A stretch of DNA of 64,000 nt from JBAXXL01 sp037127915 (GTDB lineage Bacteria > Bacteroidota > Ignavibacteria > Kapaibacteriales > UBA2268): NCBI GenBank assembly GCA_037127915.1, contig JBAXXL010000004.1:66287-130286 (forward strand), written 5' to 3'. The translations under genes and the position numbers were made by a program. Below, in pieces: positions 45,190-54,355 of this stretch. Within the stretch, counting starts at the first letter, position 1, and the number at the start of each line of letters is the position of its first letter. The notes under the pieces are model-generated. The model saw nothing but the letters and a program-made list of their open reading frames with translations. It was not told the origin of the DNA and ran no database searches.

Positions 45190-46524
45190 ATGGATAAATC
45201 AAAAGAACTGGAATTTGAAAGTACGGGCAAACTGCTTTGGAAGTATTTTGTTCCAGCATTCATAGGCCTGATAGTACAAGCACTTTATAATATAGTTGAC
45301 CGGATTTTCATTGGCAATTATGTTGGAGTGGACGCATTTTCGGGTTTGACTTTGGTTTTTCCGATTATGATGATGATTATGGCTTTCGGAACATTAACAG
45401 GTGTTGGTACCGGTGTCTTAGTCTCTATAAATATGGGACGTAAAGACCAGGAAACTGCCCAAAGAATACTTGGAACCGGATTTACTGCATCACTAATTGT
45501 AGGACTTGTTGTAATGATTATCGGGTTTATAATTAAAGACCCATTGCTCAGATCTCTTCATCCACAACCTGCAACATTAAAATATGCCAATGACTATTTG
45601 AACATCATTTTATTCGGTGTCCTTTTCCAAACAACGGGCTGGGGTTTGAATAACGTAATCCGTTCGCAAGGTTATGTCAAAACCAGTATGTATTCTATGC
45701 TTATTAGCGGGATAACCAATGCGATATTAGCAGGATTATTCGTCATTGTTTTTGGATGGGGTGTAAAAGGTGCGGCTTTTGCGACTTTGATTTCTATGTT
45801 CATTTTGGCTTTGTGGGTTGTAATACAATTAACAAAAAAGAATACGTTTATTAAGTTGCGATTAAAGTATATGGGATTGGATTTCCCTCTTTTGAAAGAA
45901 ATTTTGGGAATAGGATTGGCGGCTTTCGCAATCAATATTGCAAATGCGGCTGTACAATTGATTCTGAACGGACAACTGATAAAATACGGCGGTGATAAAG
46001 CTGTTGCAGTAATGGGCGTTATAGGCTCGGTTTCTTCATTGTCATTTATGACGATTTTTGGCTTAAATATGGCTTCGCAACCTATTATTGGTTATAATTT
46101 CGGAGCCAAAAAATTCGATAGGGTTAAAACAACCTTAAAACTATCAATTATATGGGCTACTGTAATAGGTTTTATCGGATTTTTCGTTAGTATGTTCTTC
46201 CCGCACATTCTTGTTCAGGCGTTTAACCACCACGATAAAGCTTTATTAGCACTTGGTGTTACCGGTTTAAGAATATGTTTTATAGTTTACCCATTGATAG
46301 GTATTCAGATAATTGCGTCAAATTATTTCCAATCGACAGGAAAAGCAAGAACAGCGGCGTTTCTTTCGCTATTACGTCAAGTCCTGATACTTATTCCACT
46401 AATTGTCATATTACCGCGGTTCTTTGGATTACTCGGTATTTGGTATTCGTGGCCAATATCCGATTTGCTTTCAGCCGTAATTACATTTTACTACATTCGT
46501 AAAGAATGGCGCAGGTTATATTAA
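45190..46524 (+). CDS. MATE-family multidrug/toxin extrusion transporter
   Basis: 444 residues with about twelve hydrophobic segments and the MatE layout (two bundles of six). N-terminal VPAFIGLIVQALYNIVDRIFIG and the second-half segment GFNMASQPIIGYNFGAKKFDRV are typical. It exports cationic drugs or metabolites using Na+ or H+. TAATTTTG (45143-45150) is a possible -7 promoter element 40 bp upstream. It stands alone, between the peptidase and ahcY. Confidence 0.92.
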   Translation: MDKSKELEFESTGKLLWKYFVPAFIGLIVQALYNIVDRIFIGNYVGVDAFSGLTLVFPIMMMIMAFGTLTGVGTGVLVSINMGRKDQETAQRILGTGFTASLIVGLVVMIIGFIIKDPLLRSLHPQPATLKYANDYLNIILFGVLFQTTGWGLNNVIRSQGYVKTSMYSMLISGITNAILAGLFVIVFGWGVKGAAFATLISMFILALWVVIQLTKKNTFIKLRLKYMGLDFPLLKEILGIGLAAFAINIANAAVQLILNGQLIKYGGDKAVAVMGVIGSVSSLSFMTIFGLNMASQPIIGYNFGAKKFDRVKTTLKLSIIWATVIGFIGFFVSMFFPHILVQAFNHHDKALLALGVTGLRICFIVYPLIGIQIIASNYFQSTGKARTAAFLSLLRQVLILIPLIVILPRFFGLLGIWYSWPISDLLSAVITFYYIRKEWRRLY

Positions 46525-46602
46525 AATAAGAAAAACCTATTTCGTCGAAATAGATTTACATTTAATAGAAATTAATTAGATTATTATAAAATAGAGGAAA
46601 CG

Positions 46603-47916
46603 ATGTCAACAATACCAAAAAAACAAGCTATAGGCTTATTTTCAGAAGTAGAAGGTAAATATTGCGTTCGTGATATTAATATGGCCGAGGAAGGCCGTTT
46701 GCTAATCGATTGGGCAGAATCAAGAATGCCGGTTATGATGTATTTAAGAGAAAAATACGCTAAAACACAACCTTTCAAAGGTTACAAAATTGCGGGCTGT
46801 CTGCACGTAACAAAAGAAACCGCTGTTTTAATCCGTACTTTAAAAGCGGCAGGCGCCGAAGTATATTGGTCCGGTTGTAATCCATTATCTACAAACGACG
46901 CTGTTGCGGCGGCTTTGGCTGATGAAGGAATCGGTATTTATTCTTGGTACGGTAACCACGAAGATTTTTATTGGTGTATTGAAAGAACAATTGATCCTAA
47001 ACCACATCTAACATTAGACGATGGTTGCGATTTGATTGACACAGTACACGAAAAATACAAAGATATGGCAAAGAACTACGTTGTCGGTGGAACAGAAGAA
47101 ACAACAACCGGTGTTCACCGCTTACGTTCACGCGCGGCTGACGGACATTTGTATTATCCTGTTTTCGCTGTTAACGATGCAGAAACAAAATGGGATTTTG
47201 ATAATGTTTATGGTACAGGACAATCCACTTTGGACGGCTTAATCAGAGCTACCAGTGTTTTAATAGCAGGCAAGAACTTTGTAGTTGCCGGACACGGACA
47301 TTGCGGAAGCGGCGTAGCAATGCGCGCTAAAGGAATGGGCGCGAACACTATCGTTACCGAAGTAAGGTCAACAGCGGCTTTAAAAGGCTGGTTAAACGGT
47401 CACGAAGTTATGACAATGGACGAAGCCGCTAAAGTAGGCGATATTTTCGTTACTGCTACAGGCGTTCGCGATATTATCCGCAAAAGACATTACGAATCAA
47501 TGAAGGACGGTGCGATAATCTGCAACACAGGCCACTACGATTGCGAAATCAACATTCCTGAATTGGAAGAAGTATCGGTTTCGAAACGTACAATTAGACC
47601 AAATTGCGAAGAATACGTATTGAAAAACGGCAGAAAAATTTATCTTTTGGCTCAAGGCAGATTGATTAACTTAGCCGCCGCAGAAGGTCACCCATCGGAA
47701 GTTATGGATATGAGCTTTGCGAACCAATTTATGGCTCATTTGAGATTAGCCGAAGCGCATACTGCCGGTGAAGTTTTACCTATTGAAGTTATGGATATTC
47801 CTGCTGAACAAGATTTGATGGTAGGGGATATGAAATTAAAAGCAATGGGCTTGAAATTAGACGCTTTAACACCTGAGCAAGTCGCTTATATGAGCGATTA
47901 CAACGCAGGAACGTAA
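46603..47916 (+). CDS. ahcY: Adenosylhomocysteinase
   Basis: 437 residues. It hydrolyses S-adenosylhomocysteine to adenosine and homocysteine, and so recycles the product of methylation. NAD-binding motif GHGHCGSGVAMRAKGMGA is present, with the substrate segments GCLHVTKETAVLIRTLKAAG, EETTTGVHR and LAAAEGHPSEVMDMSFANQ. The C-terminal tail ends NAGT and lacks the long K-x-x-x-Y extension of eukaryotic forms, as in the archaeal/Thermotoga-type subgroup. GAGG 6 nt upstream supports the start. A strong terminator follows. Confidence 0.97.
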   Translation: MSTIPKKQAIGLFSEVEGKYCVRDINMAEEGRLLIDWAESRMPVMMYLREKYAKTQPFKGYKIAGCLHVTKETAVLIRTLKAAGAEVYWSGCNPLSTNDAVAAALADEGIGIYSWYGNHEDFYWCIERTIDPKPHLTLDDGCDLIDTVHEKYKDMAKNYVVGGTEETTTGVHRLRSRAADGHLYYPVFAVNDAETKWDFDNVYGTGQSTLDGLIRATSVLIAGKNFVVAGHGHCGSGVAMRAKGMGANTIVTEVRSTAALKGWLNGHEVMTMDEAAKVGDIFVTATGVRDIIRKRHYESMKDGAIICNTGHYDCEINIPELEEVSVSKRTIRPNCEEYVLKNGRKIYLLAQGRLINLAAAEGHPSEVMDMSFANQFMAHLRLAEAHTAGEVLPIEVMDIPAEQDLMVGDMKLKAMGLKLDALTPEQVAYMSDYNAGT

Positions 47917-47940
47917 AAAAGCAGTTGCTTTGTTTTTAAA

Positions 47941-47978
47941 GAAGTCCAATACCTCGAGGTGTTGGACTTCTTTTTTTA
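47941..47978 (+). terminator. Intrinsic terminator after ahcY
   Basis: gaagtccaatacct and aggtgttggacttc pair with one G-T wobble (47941-47970) around cg, followed by T8. Its core is shared with 11311-11347. Confidence 0.88.
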
Positions 47979-48000
47979 TTACTAGCATATATTAATTTAC

Positions 48001-48073
48001 GTCATTCAGAGCGAAGCGAAGAATCCATCTTCCAAAGTTATGAGTTATAAATTATAAGTTATGAGTTATAATT
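48001..48073. repeat. Dispersed repeat, copy A (gtcattc...gaagaatccatcttc)
   Basis: The segment begins gtcattcagagcgaagcgaa and runs through gaatccatcttcc into repeated aagttatgagttataa units. A second copy lies at 56557-56614. It is non-coding. Confidence 0.75.
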
Positions 48074-48136
48074 GTAAAGCTGTTTCCTCTATCTTCTCTT
48101 TATGAACCTTACAAACTTTCAACTTTAATAACTGTG

Positions 48137-49045
48137 TTAATCTTTTATACAACGAACGGAGAGACCGTTCCCCTTATGACCGTCGTAACTGTAAAGATAA
48201 GAATAATAAAAATACAGGTTTCTGCCCCGCGCGGCTGTTGTACCGCCCTCAGTAGAACTCCACCAGTAACCGGTGGTCCCAATAGGATTGAATGTACCAT
48301 AGTATTCGCGGTAGCCACCCGGGAGAGCCGTGAAACCGGTTTCATTTGTAGCACCCGGGTTTGGGCTTGTCCAATGCGTTGTTCCTTCTTCTTTCAGCTT
48401 ACCACCTGCTACACTTACGCCGCCAAGATATGTTGATAACGTTGACCATTCTGCATCACTTGGTACGTGCCACCCATCGGGTGCCAAACCACGAGGATCG
48501 TTCACTGCATACCAATTGTATAGCTTGCCGTAAATGGCTCCATTTGCTGGGTCGTTATCATTGTAGCACCAGGCACCGGTTGTCAAGTTTGCCCATTCGT
48601 TTGCATCTGTTACCTGTGGAATTGTCGTACCATCGCGGTAAGTTGAAACATCAAGATTTTTGGTTTTCCAAACCTGAGTTCCAATAGTAATTTCATCTTT
48701 TGCAGTTGTTGTAACTGTAAAATCAACTTCATTACTTTCTTGATTATTTACTGTTACCGATAATTTTCCTGTTGTGGCACCAACAGGAATCTTGATTTTG
48801 ATTTCATTATCGCTCCAACCAATATATTCAGCGACTTTAATAGAATTAATTGAGATAAAACTTGTCCCTTTGCTTAAACCAAAATTTTTACCATTTATAG
48901 TTACTATATCACCTATATAGCCGGAAGAAGGTGTAATGCTCGTTAATGCCGGCTCACCCTGAATTGGATTAGTTATCTTCTTATCGCCACAACTGACTAA
49001 CAATAGAAACATAACCATCGAATAAACTAAAATTCTATAATTCAT
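48137..49045 (-). CDS. Lipoprotein with IPT/TIG and FISUMP domains
   Basis: 302 residues from ATG 49045. An upstream TTG at 49057 adds four residues and is less likely. The lipobox F-L-L-L-V-S-C follows the signal. An IPT/TIG beta domain covers about residues 35-115 (ITPSSGYIGDIVTINGKNFG). The C-terminal about 190 residues are a FISUMP domain (VWKTKNLDVSTYRDG, GKLYNWYAV, GWHVPSDAEW, GGYREYYG, GYWWSS, VRCIKD), paralogous to the end of the 11373-14822 protein. It is anchored in the outer membrane or inner membrane. Function is unknown. Confidence 0.87.
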   Translation of the reverse strand: MNYRILVYSMVMFLLLVSCGDKKITNPIQGEPALTSITPSSGYIGDIVTINGKNFGLSKGTSFISINSIKVAEYIGWSDNEIKIKIPVGATTGKLSVTVNNQESNEVDFTVTTTAKDEITIGTQVWKTKNLDVSTYRDGTTIPQVTDANEWANLTTGAWCYNDNDPANGAIYGKLYNWYAVNDPRGLAPDGWHVPSDAEWSTLSTYLGGVSVAGGKLKEEGTTHWTSPNPGATNETGFTALPGGYREYYGTFNPIGTTGYWWSSTEGGTTAARGRNLYFYYSYLYSYDGHKGNGLSVRCIKD

Positions 49046-49238
49046 AAAAATCACCAAACAAATAATTATTCTACTTTTCTAACCTTATCAAAATTAAAAT
49101 TAATACTATACCGTGAAATAAAAAAATGGATTCGGAGATTCGGGAAAATAAATAATTATTATTACAATAATTTTGATTAGTTATCCGTTAATGATGCATA
49201 AAAAGGTATAATTATTATTCATTTATTATACAATAATT

Positions 49239-49499
49239 ATGTTTGAATTCGATAACAACAAAAGCAAAACTAATTACGAAAAGCACAGTATTGATTTTTT
49301 GGATGCCCAACAAATCTGGGAAGATCCATTTTTGATTGAAATACCCGCACGAACTGAAGATGAACCTCGTTACTTAGTAATCGGCAAGATTGGAAAAATA
49401 TATTGGTCTGCAATTATAACTTATCGAAATTCTAATATAAGGATAATTTCCGTAAGACGTTCAAGAATAGAGGAGATAAAAATATATGAAAGCAACTGA
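49239..49499 (+). CDS. brnT: BrnT-family toxin
   Basis: 86 residues. It matches the BrnT ribonuclease toxin layout: N-terminal FEFDNNKSKTNYEKHSIDF (the F-x-W/F-D-x-x-K-x-x-x-N-x-x-K-H motif), a central EDPF, DEPRYLVIGKIG, and C-terminal RIISVRRSRIEEIKIYES. BrnT cleaves RNA and is held by its antitoxin BrnA. Its 3' end overlaps the antitoxin gene by 14 bp, so the pair is translationally coupled. Order toxin-antitoxin is usual for this family. Confidence 0.9.
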   Translation: MFEFDNNKSKTNYEKHSIDFLDAQQIWEDPFLIEIPARTEDEPRYLVIGKIGKIYWSAIITYRNSNIRIISVRRSRIEEIKIYESN

Positions 49500-49713
49500 A
49501 TTTGATGATAAATTTGATTCCGGTGAAGATATTAGCAATATGCTGGATTTAAGCAAATCAAAAAGAACTAAGCAAAACCCAAAAAGGATAAATCTTGATA
49601 TGCCGCTATGGATGCTTGAGAAATTAGATAAAGAGGCTGAAAGATTGGGAGTGACACGTCAATCTGTAATCAAAATATGGTTGGCTGAAAGATTAGATGC
49701 TCATTTGGTTTAG
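49486..49713 (+). CDS. brnA: BrnA-family antitoxin (ribbon-helix-helix)
   Basis: 75 residues. The C-terminal about 45 residues carry the ribbon-helix-helix pattern KRINLDMPLWMLEKLDKEAE and then RLGVTRQSVIKIWLAERL. This is the DNA-binding, BrnT-binding part of BrnA/CopG antitoxins. It overlaps the toxin gene by 14 bp and probably autorepresses the operon. Confidence 0.88.
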   Translation: MKATEFDDKFDSGEDISNMLDLSKSKRTKQNPKRINLDMPLWMLEKLDKEAERLGVTRQSVIKIWLAERLDAHLV

Positions 49714-49752
49714 ATTATTCAAAATTTAAAAATGGGATATCTTACATTCTTT

Positions 49753-49785
49753 ACTCATCCGATGACTGCCAGTCATCGGATGAGT
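49753..49785. repeat. Palindromic element (15-bp perfect stem)
   Basis: actcatccgatgact and agtcatcggatgagt pair around gcc. No T-run follows directly. A related half, ctcatcggatgact, appears at about 1806-1819. Confidence 0.75.
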
Positions 49786-49834
49786 TGATGAAAAAAAGTT
49801 TTGCACGAAATATGGCTTCTACGTAGATTTTTCA

Positions 49835-49842
49835 TAATTTTG
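49835..49842 (+). promoter_or_regulatory. Possible -7 element upstream of holA
   Basis: TAATTTTG matches TAnnTTTG and lies 27 bp before the ATG. No correctly spaced TTTG is seen (the nearest is 31 bp upstream). Confidence 0.3.
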
Positions 49843-49868
49843 TACCTTAAACAAAGTATGAAATCTTA

Positions 49869-50948
49869 ATGAACATTGATTTAAAGACATTATTAAAATC
49901 CGGCGAATTTCCTCCTATATTGTTGCTGTTTGGCGATGAGGAGTTCTTGGTCGAAGATGCATACAATAGCATTATATCGAAGTTAATTAAAAGCGAGAGC
50001 GATAAATTCAATTTCGATATATTCGACTGTGATGATAAAGCCGTTACACAACAGCAAGTTGTGGAATGTTGCTCCGCTTATCCGATGATGAGCGAACAGC
50101 GCGTAGTTGTATTGAAGCATTTCGATGACCTATTTTCATTGAAGGCAGGCAAGAAGAAGGATTTGGAAAACCAACCGTTTATAAAATATGTGGAAAATCC
50201 CGCAAAGACAACAAAAGTAATTATTCGTGCTGGATTGTCTTCTTTTGCCGGTTTGACAAAGGATTTATCAAGCAATCGCGAAAAAGCGAATAAGAAAATC
50301 AGCGGTGCAAAACTACCGTATAATCTTATTTTTGCTAATCATAGCTGGATCGAATTTCCGAAAATTTATGAAAATCAACAAATGTCTTGGGCATCCGCAA
50401 GGTTCAAGCAATTGGGATACGATATTTCGCAAGAAGCACTTTATTTGCTTATTAATCAAACAAATCCAGATTTGCGCTCAATCGCCAATGCTATTGAACA
50501 AATAACTATATATGCAGATAAGAAAAATTCCATAGATATAGATGATGTTAACCAACTATCGGGACATTCGCGTTCTTATAATGTATTTGAATTACAAAAA
50601 GCGGTAGGGAACCGCGATTTGAGTTCAGCTTTAAATATTATGAACAACATTCTGAAAGTTTCGCGCGATGAAATAGCTATAGTTTCTATAATAACAAGGT
50701 TTTTCATACAGCTTTGGAAGCTTTATGAAGTTCAGAAACAAAATCCAAGCAATGCTCAGATAGCATCTGTATTAGGTGTAAATCCCTATTTTACAGCTGA
50801 ATATGTAAAATCAAGCAGATTATATAGTGCAACGGATTTGAATTCCGCTTTATTAGCTTTAACAGCGGCGGATTTGGCTTTGAAAAGCACATCAATAGAT
50901 AGATTTGTGATACTACAAGAAATGTTAATTAAAATAATGTCGCGATAA
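49869..50948 (+). CDS. holA: DNA polymerase III delta subunit
   Basis: 359 residues. It opens the beta clamp as part of the clamp loader. The N terminus has the family motif FPPILLLFGDEEFLVEDAY, then a helical P-loop-like fold without a Walker A motif (as expected for delta). The C-terminal collar domain includes LINQTNPDLRSIANAIEQI and the final helical region. The start is ATG 49869. The gene stands alone between the BrnTA pair and the STAS gene. Confidence 0.92.
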   Translation: MNIDLKTLLKSGEFPPILLLFGDEEFLVEDAYNSIISKLIKSESDKFNFDIFDCDDKAVTQQQVVECCSAYPMMSEQRVVVLKHFDDLFSLKAGKKKDLENQPFIKYVENPAKTTKVIIRAGLSSFAGLTKDLSSNREKANKKISGAKLPYNLIFANHSWIEFPKIYENQQMSWASARFKQLGYDISQEALYLLINQTNPDLRSIANAIEQITIYADKKNSIDIDDVNQLSGHSRSYNVFELQKAVGNRDLSSALNIMNNILKVSRDEIAIVSIITRFFIQLWKLYEVQKQNPSNAQIASVLGVNPYFTAEYVKSSRLYSATDLNSALLALTAADLALKSTSIDRFVILQEMLIKIMSR

Positions 50949-51032
50949 AATAAAAAACTCCTATGTTAGTTTATATTTTATTGATAAATTTGTATTTTAT
51001 TATTCAACAAAATTAAAAAAATGAGGTAAAAA

Positions 51033-51374
51033 GTGGGTAAATTCGAAATTGAAGAGTTGGACAAAGGCTATATTGTTAAGCCTGTCGGAAATATTATGTC
51101 AAGTGAGGATGCCGAAAATTTTCAGGAAATAATAGATAAAATAGCCGATTCGGACAAAAACAATCTAATCATTGATTTTTCCGAAACTGCTTTGTTAGGC
51201 TCATTATTGTTAGGCCATTTAGTTAGAGTGCAAGCTCATTTTGACAGAAAAGACGGTAAGATTGCATTTTGCAGATTCCCTGAGTCAGTTGATAAAGTGT
51301 TGAAAATGACAAGAATCAATACTATCATAAATACCTATGACTCTTTAGAAAGTGCACAAACAATTTTTAAATAG
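51033..51374 (+). CDS. STAS-domain protein (anti-anti-sigma-like)
   Basis: 113 residues from GTG 51033, with GAGGT about 6 nt upstream. The STAS fold is shown by YIVKPVGNIMSSEDAENFQEI, NNLIIDFSETALLGS and the C-terminal helix. The site normally phosphorylated reads L-L-G-S in place of D-S-S/T-G, so a serine is kept but its flanking residues differ. STAS proteins switch anti-sigma factors or gate transporters. No kinase partner is nearby. Confidence 0.8.
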   Translation: MGKFEIEELDKGYIVKPVGNIMSSEDAENFQEIIDKIADSDKNNLIIDFSETALLGSLLLGHLVRVQAHFDRKDGKIAFCRFPESVDKVLKMTRINTIINTYDSLESAQTIFK

Positions 51375-51399
51375 TTGTACCGGAATTACTTGCAAACAG

Positions 51400-51427
51400 G
51401 CCGCGCGATATACAGTTTGCGGCTTTT
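51400..51427 (+). terminator. Hairpin after the STAS gene
   Basis: gccgc (51400-51404) and gcggc (51419-51423) form a short stem followed by four T. Overlapping gcaaac/gtttgc pairing is an alternative. A weak terminator. Confidence 0.45.
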
Positions 51428-51447
51428 GTTATTAATTTAAACTTAAT

Positions 51448-52749
51448 ATGAAAAAAATATTAATTCTATCTTTCATTTTGTCTATACTATTGATATCCTG
51501 CGGAAAGCAAAGCTCTAAAGATTTAGAAGTTTTGAATAAAGCGGGGGAGAACTTTGTTGTCTTAGCGTTAAGCTTAGGCGATTATGATGAAAACTATGTT
51601 GATGCATACTTCGGACCGGACAGTTTAGATGCGATAGCCGAGGCTTTAGGTTTGCGTTTGGACGAAATAAAATCGAGGGCTAACAAAAATCTTCAGCAAA
51701 TTCAGGGCTTGAATTTCAAATCTGATTCTTTAAATTACAGACGAGATTTTTTAATAAACTTCTATCAATCTTTATTGGCTCGATTAGAATATCTTAGTGG
51801 TAAAAAAATGACTTTTGACGAAGAATCCAAAGCCATTTACGGTGTTGTAGCACCTCGCTTCGATTCTAAATTTTATTCAGGAATACTATCCAGTTTAGAC
51901 AGCGTATTGCCAAAGGGTAAAGGTTCAATCAAAGATAGATTGTCTGAATTTAAAAAACGATTTATAATCCCAGAAAATAAACTCGATACAGTTTTTAAAA
52001 CTGCTATTGCAAAAGGTAGGTCGCAAACGGTTAAGTTTATTAAACTTCCTAAAGGTGAGAATTTCAAACTCGAGTTTGTGAAAGGTAAACCTTGGGGTGC
52101 ATATAATTGGTTTCAAGGGAATTCCCAAAGTTTAATTCAGATAAATACTGACGTTCCTATTTATATTGATAGACCAATAGATTTAGCTTGCCACGAAGGC
52201 TACCCGGGGCACCACGTATTTCATTCAACAATTGAAAGAGAATACGTTAAAAAACGCGGTTGGGCAGAGTTTTCGATATACCCCCTGTTTTCGCCTATGT
52301 CGCTAATTTCCGAAGGTGCGGCTAATGCGGGTATTGATATAGCATTCGAAAAAAAAGCACGCAGGAAATTCGAAAAGCAAGTTTTATTTCCATTAGCCGG
52401 AATTGATACTACTTATGCCGATAAATATTATCGAGTAATAGAACTACTGGGTGAATTGGACAATGCCTCAACCGATATCGCTCGTGATTATTTGGACGGA
52501 AAAATCTCAAAAGCGAAAGCAAAAGATTTACTTATTAATTATAAATTGCAAACTCCGGAACGAGCCGATATGAACATTCAATTTTTTGAAATATATCGCT
52601 CATATTTAATAAACTATACTCTGGGCCAAAAAATGATTGAGAATTATCTCGTTAAAAAGAATTCGAAAACAGAAAAAGAAAAATGGCAAGAGTTTTATAA
52701 ATTACTTAAACGACCACCAATACCTAAGGAACTATTAACAAATGAATAA
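51448..52749 (+). CDS. DUF885-family lipoprotein, predicted metallopeptidase
   Basis: 433 residues. The lipobox L-L-I-S-C follows the signal. The family zinc-binding signature is CHEGYPGHHVFHSTIERE, with further conserved residues in SLISEGAANAGIDIAF. DUF885 proteins are predicted zinc peptidases or hydrolases; substrates are mostly unknown. It is anchored in the envelope. The membrane protein gene that follows overlaps it by 8 bp. Confidence 0.83.
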   Translation: MKKILILSFILSILLISCGKQSSKDLEVLNKAGENFVVLALSLGDYDENYVDAYFGPDSLDAIAEALGLRLDEIKSRANKNLQQIQGLNFKSDSLNYRRDFLINFYQSLLARLEYLSGKKMTFDEESKAIYGVVAPRFDSKFYSGILSSLDSVLPKGKGSIKDRLSEFKKRFIIPENKLDTVFKTAIAKGRSQTVKFIKLPKGENFKLEFVKGKPWGAYNWFQGNSQSLIQINTDVPIYIDRPIDLACHEGYPGHHVFHSTIEREYVKKRGWAEFSIYPLFSPMSLISEGAANAGIDIAFEKKARRKFEKQVLFPLAGIDTTYADKYYRVIELLGELDNASTDIARDYLDGKISKAKAKDLLINYKLQTPERADMNIQFFEIYRSYLINYTLGQKMIENYLVKKNSKTEKEKWQEFYKLLKRPPIPKELLTNE

Positions 52750-53320
52750 ATTATCTTTAGAAATAAAAACATTAAAACGCTTTTGGATAATACAGCAAAT
52801 TGGAACAAGTCTCATATTCCTAATGTTTTATTTATTCTTAAAAATCAATATTGGCAAGATTTTAATTCCAATTTTAACATATCAGGACTATCTTAACATT
52901 GGTTTAATACTTCCGGTATTAAATTCTACAAGAGGCTTATTGATATATGTAATAGCATTTTCATTTGTTACAATGGGTGTTGTGTTTTTATACGATTCGC
53001 TTGCAAAATGGTGTTTTAAATTAACAGAATATCTGGCTTATTTAAACATAATTTTCTTTTCCGCTTTCACGGTTTCGGGTATATTCTTCACTAGAGCGCT
53101 TTTTAACGAACGGGGCGGGGTGTTGGTTCATGATTTGAATGTCTATATAATTATTATTGATGTATTATTGCTTGCTTTCGGTTGCATAATGGTATATATA
53201 AATATTAGTTCTATAAAATTGGTGTTGTCAATTACTACTAATAAGGTTGATAAAAGTGAACAAAACCTATCAGAAATAAAAAATTTAGAAACAAATAAAG
53301 ATATTAATGAATTATTATAG
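52742..53320 (+). CDS. Membrane protein of unknown function
   Basis: 192 residues with about four hydrophobic segments (LIFLMFYLFLKI, LLIYVIAFSFVTMGVVFLY, LNIIFFSAFTVSGIFF, VYIIIIDVLLLAFGCIMVYI) and a charged C-terminal tail. It overlaps the DUF885 gene by 8 bp and is probably translationally coupled to it. I do not recognise the family. Confidence 0.65.
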   Translation: MNKLSLEIKTLKRFWIIQQIGTSLIFLMFYLFLKINIGKILIPILTYQDYLNIGLILPVLNSTRGLLIYVIAFSFVTMGVVFLYDSLAKWCFKLTEYLAYLNIIFFSAFTVSGIFFTRALFNERGGVLVHDLNVYIIIIDVLLLAFGCIMVYINISSIKLVLSITTNKVDKSEQNLSEIKNLETNKDINELL

Positions 53321-53384
53321 TTGGCGTAAAATTTTTAAATTACGTATAATTTGTTAATTTTGTAAATAAAAATTCGAGGATTAA

Positions 53385-53639
53385 ATGAAAAAATATTCGG
53401 CAAAAATCTACATAACACTACGCGAAGGAATTTTAGATGTTCAAGGTAAAACAGTTGAACATGCATTACATTCAATATCATTTGACACATTAAGTGATTT
53501 AAAAATAGGCAAATTCATTCGTTTAACAGCACAAGCTGAAAATATTAATGACGCTCGCAAATTGATTGACGATGCTTGTAAACAGCTAATTGCTAATCCG
53601 ATAATTGAAGATTATCAAATTGATTTAGAAGAAATTTAA
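53385..53639 (+). CDS. purS: Phosphoribosylformylglycinamidine synthase subunit PurS
   Basis: 84 residues. It is the small structural subunit that bridges PurL and PurQ in the fourth step of purine synthesis. The family pattern AKIYITLREGILDVQGKTVEHAL and GKFIRLTA is present at the right length. TAATTTTG at 53355-53362 is a possible -7 promoter element. purQ starts 9 bp downstream; purL is not in the window. Confidence 0.93.
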   Translation: MKKYSAKIYITLREGILDVQGKTVEHALHSISFDTLSDLKIGKFIRLTAQAENINDARKLIDDACKQLIANPIIEDYQIDLEEI

Positions 53640-53648
53640 GGCGAAAAT

Positions 53649-54344
53649 ATGAAATTTGGTATAATACAATTTCCCGGCTCTAATTGCGACCATGATGCGT
53701 TTTACGCAACTAAATTTAATTTAGGAGCTGAATCGGAATATATTTGGCATAAAGAAACAGCTTTGCCGAATAATTTGGATTGCATTATCTTACCGGGCGG
53801 CTTTTCTTACGGTGATTATCTTCGTACAGGTTCTATTGCGAGTATTTCACCGGTAATGAGGTCGGTAAAGGAATTTGCAGAAAAGGGCGGATATGTAATC
53901 GGTATATGCAATGGTTTTCAAATATTGACAGAAGCCGGTTTATTACCCGGAGTTCTTTTAAGAAATACATCTTTGAAATTCATTTGTAAAGATATATTTT
54001 TGAAAGTCGAAAACAAATCAACAGCTTTTACTTCCAAAATAACAAAAGATGTTCTAAGAATCCCAATTGCTCACAACGAAGGAAATTACTTCGCTCAAAA
54101 CGATACTATTAAAGAATTGGAAGATACCGGAAGAATAGTTTTCCGTTATTCATCTCCCGAGGGAGTTGTGAGTGCGGATTTCAATCCAAACGGCGCAATT
54201 AATAACATCGCCGGCATTGTAAATGAAAAAGGTAATGTATTGGGTATGATGCCTCATCCTGAGCGCTATAGCGACGAGATGTTGGGATGTAACGACGGGG
54301 TGATGGTTTTCGAATCATTGCTCGCAACAATTAATAATAAATAA
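53649..54344 (+). CDS. purQ: Phosphoribosylformylglycinamidine synthase subunit PurQ
   Basis: 231 residues. It is the class I glutaminase subunit that supplies ammonia to PurL. The nucleophile Cys87 sits in GICNGFQIL, and the catalytic His is in MPHPERY. The N terminus GIIQFPGSNCDHDAFYA and the PGGFSYGDYLRTG segment are family hallmarks. It forms an operon with purS. tatA follows after 11 bp. Confidence 0.96.
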   Translation: MKFGIIQFPGSNCDHDAFYATKFNLGAESEYIWHKETALPNNLDCIILPGGFSYGDYLRTGSIASISPVMRSVKEFAEKGGYVIGICNGFQILTEAGLLPGVLLRNTSLKFICKDIFLKVENKSTAFTSKITKDVLRIPIAHNEGNYFAQNDTIKELEDTGRIVFRYSSPEGVVSADFNPNGAINNIAGIVNEKGNVLGMMPHPERYSDEMLGCNDGVMVFESLLATINNK

Positions 54345-54355
54345 GGAATCTGTAC

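Noticed and set aside
46536..46553. Short hairpin after the MATE gene (ctatttc/gaaatag)
   Set aside because: The stem is short, nearly self-complementary through its loop and not followed by a T-run, so a terminator call is not supported.
48134..48687. Several short plus-strand frames antisense to the FISUMP lipoprotein
   Set aside because: The minus-strand gene has a lipobox, IPT and FISUMP domains; the plus-strand frames have none.
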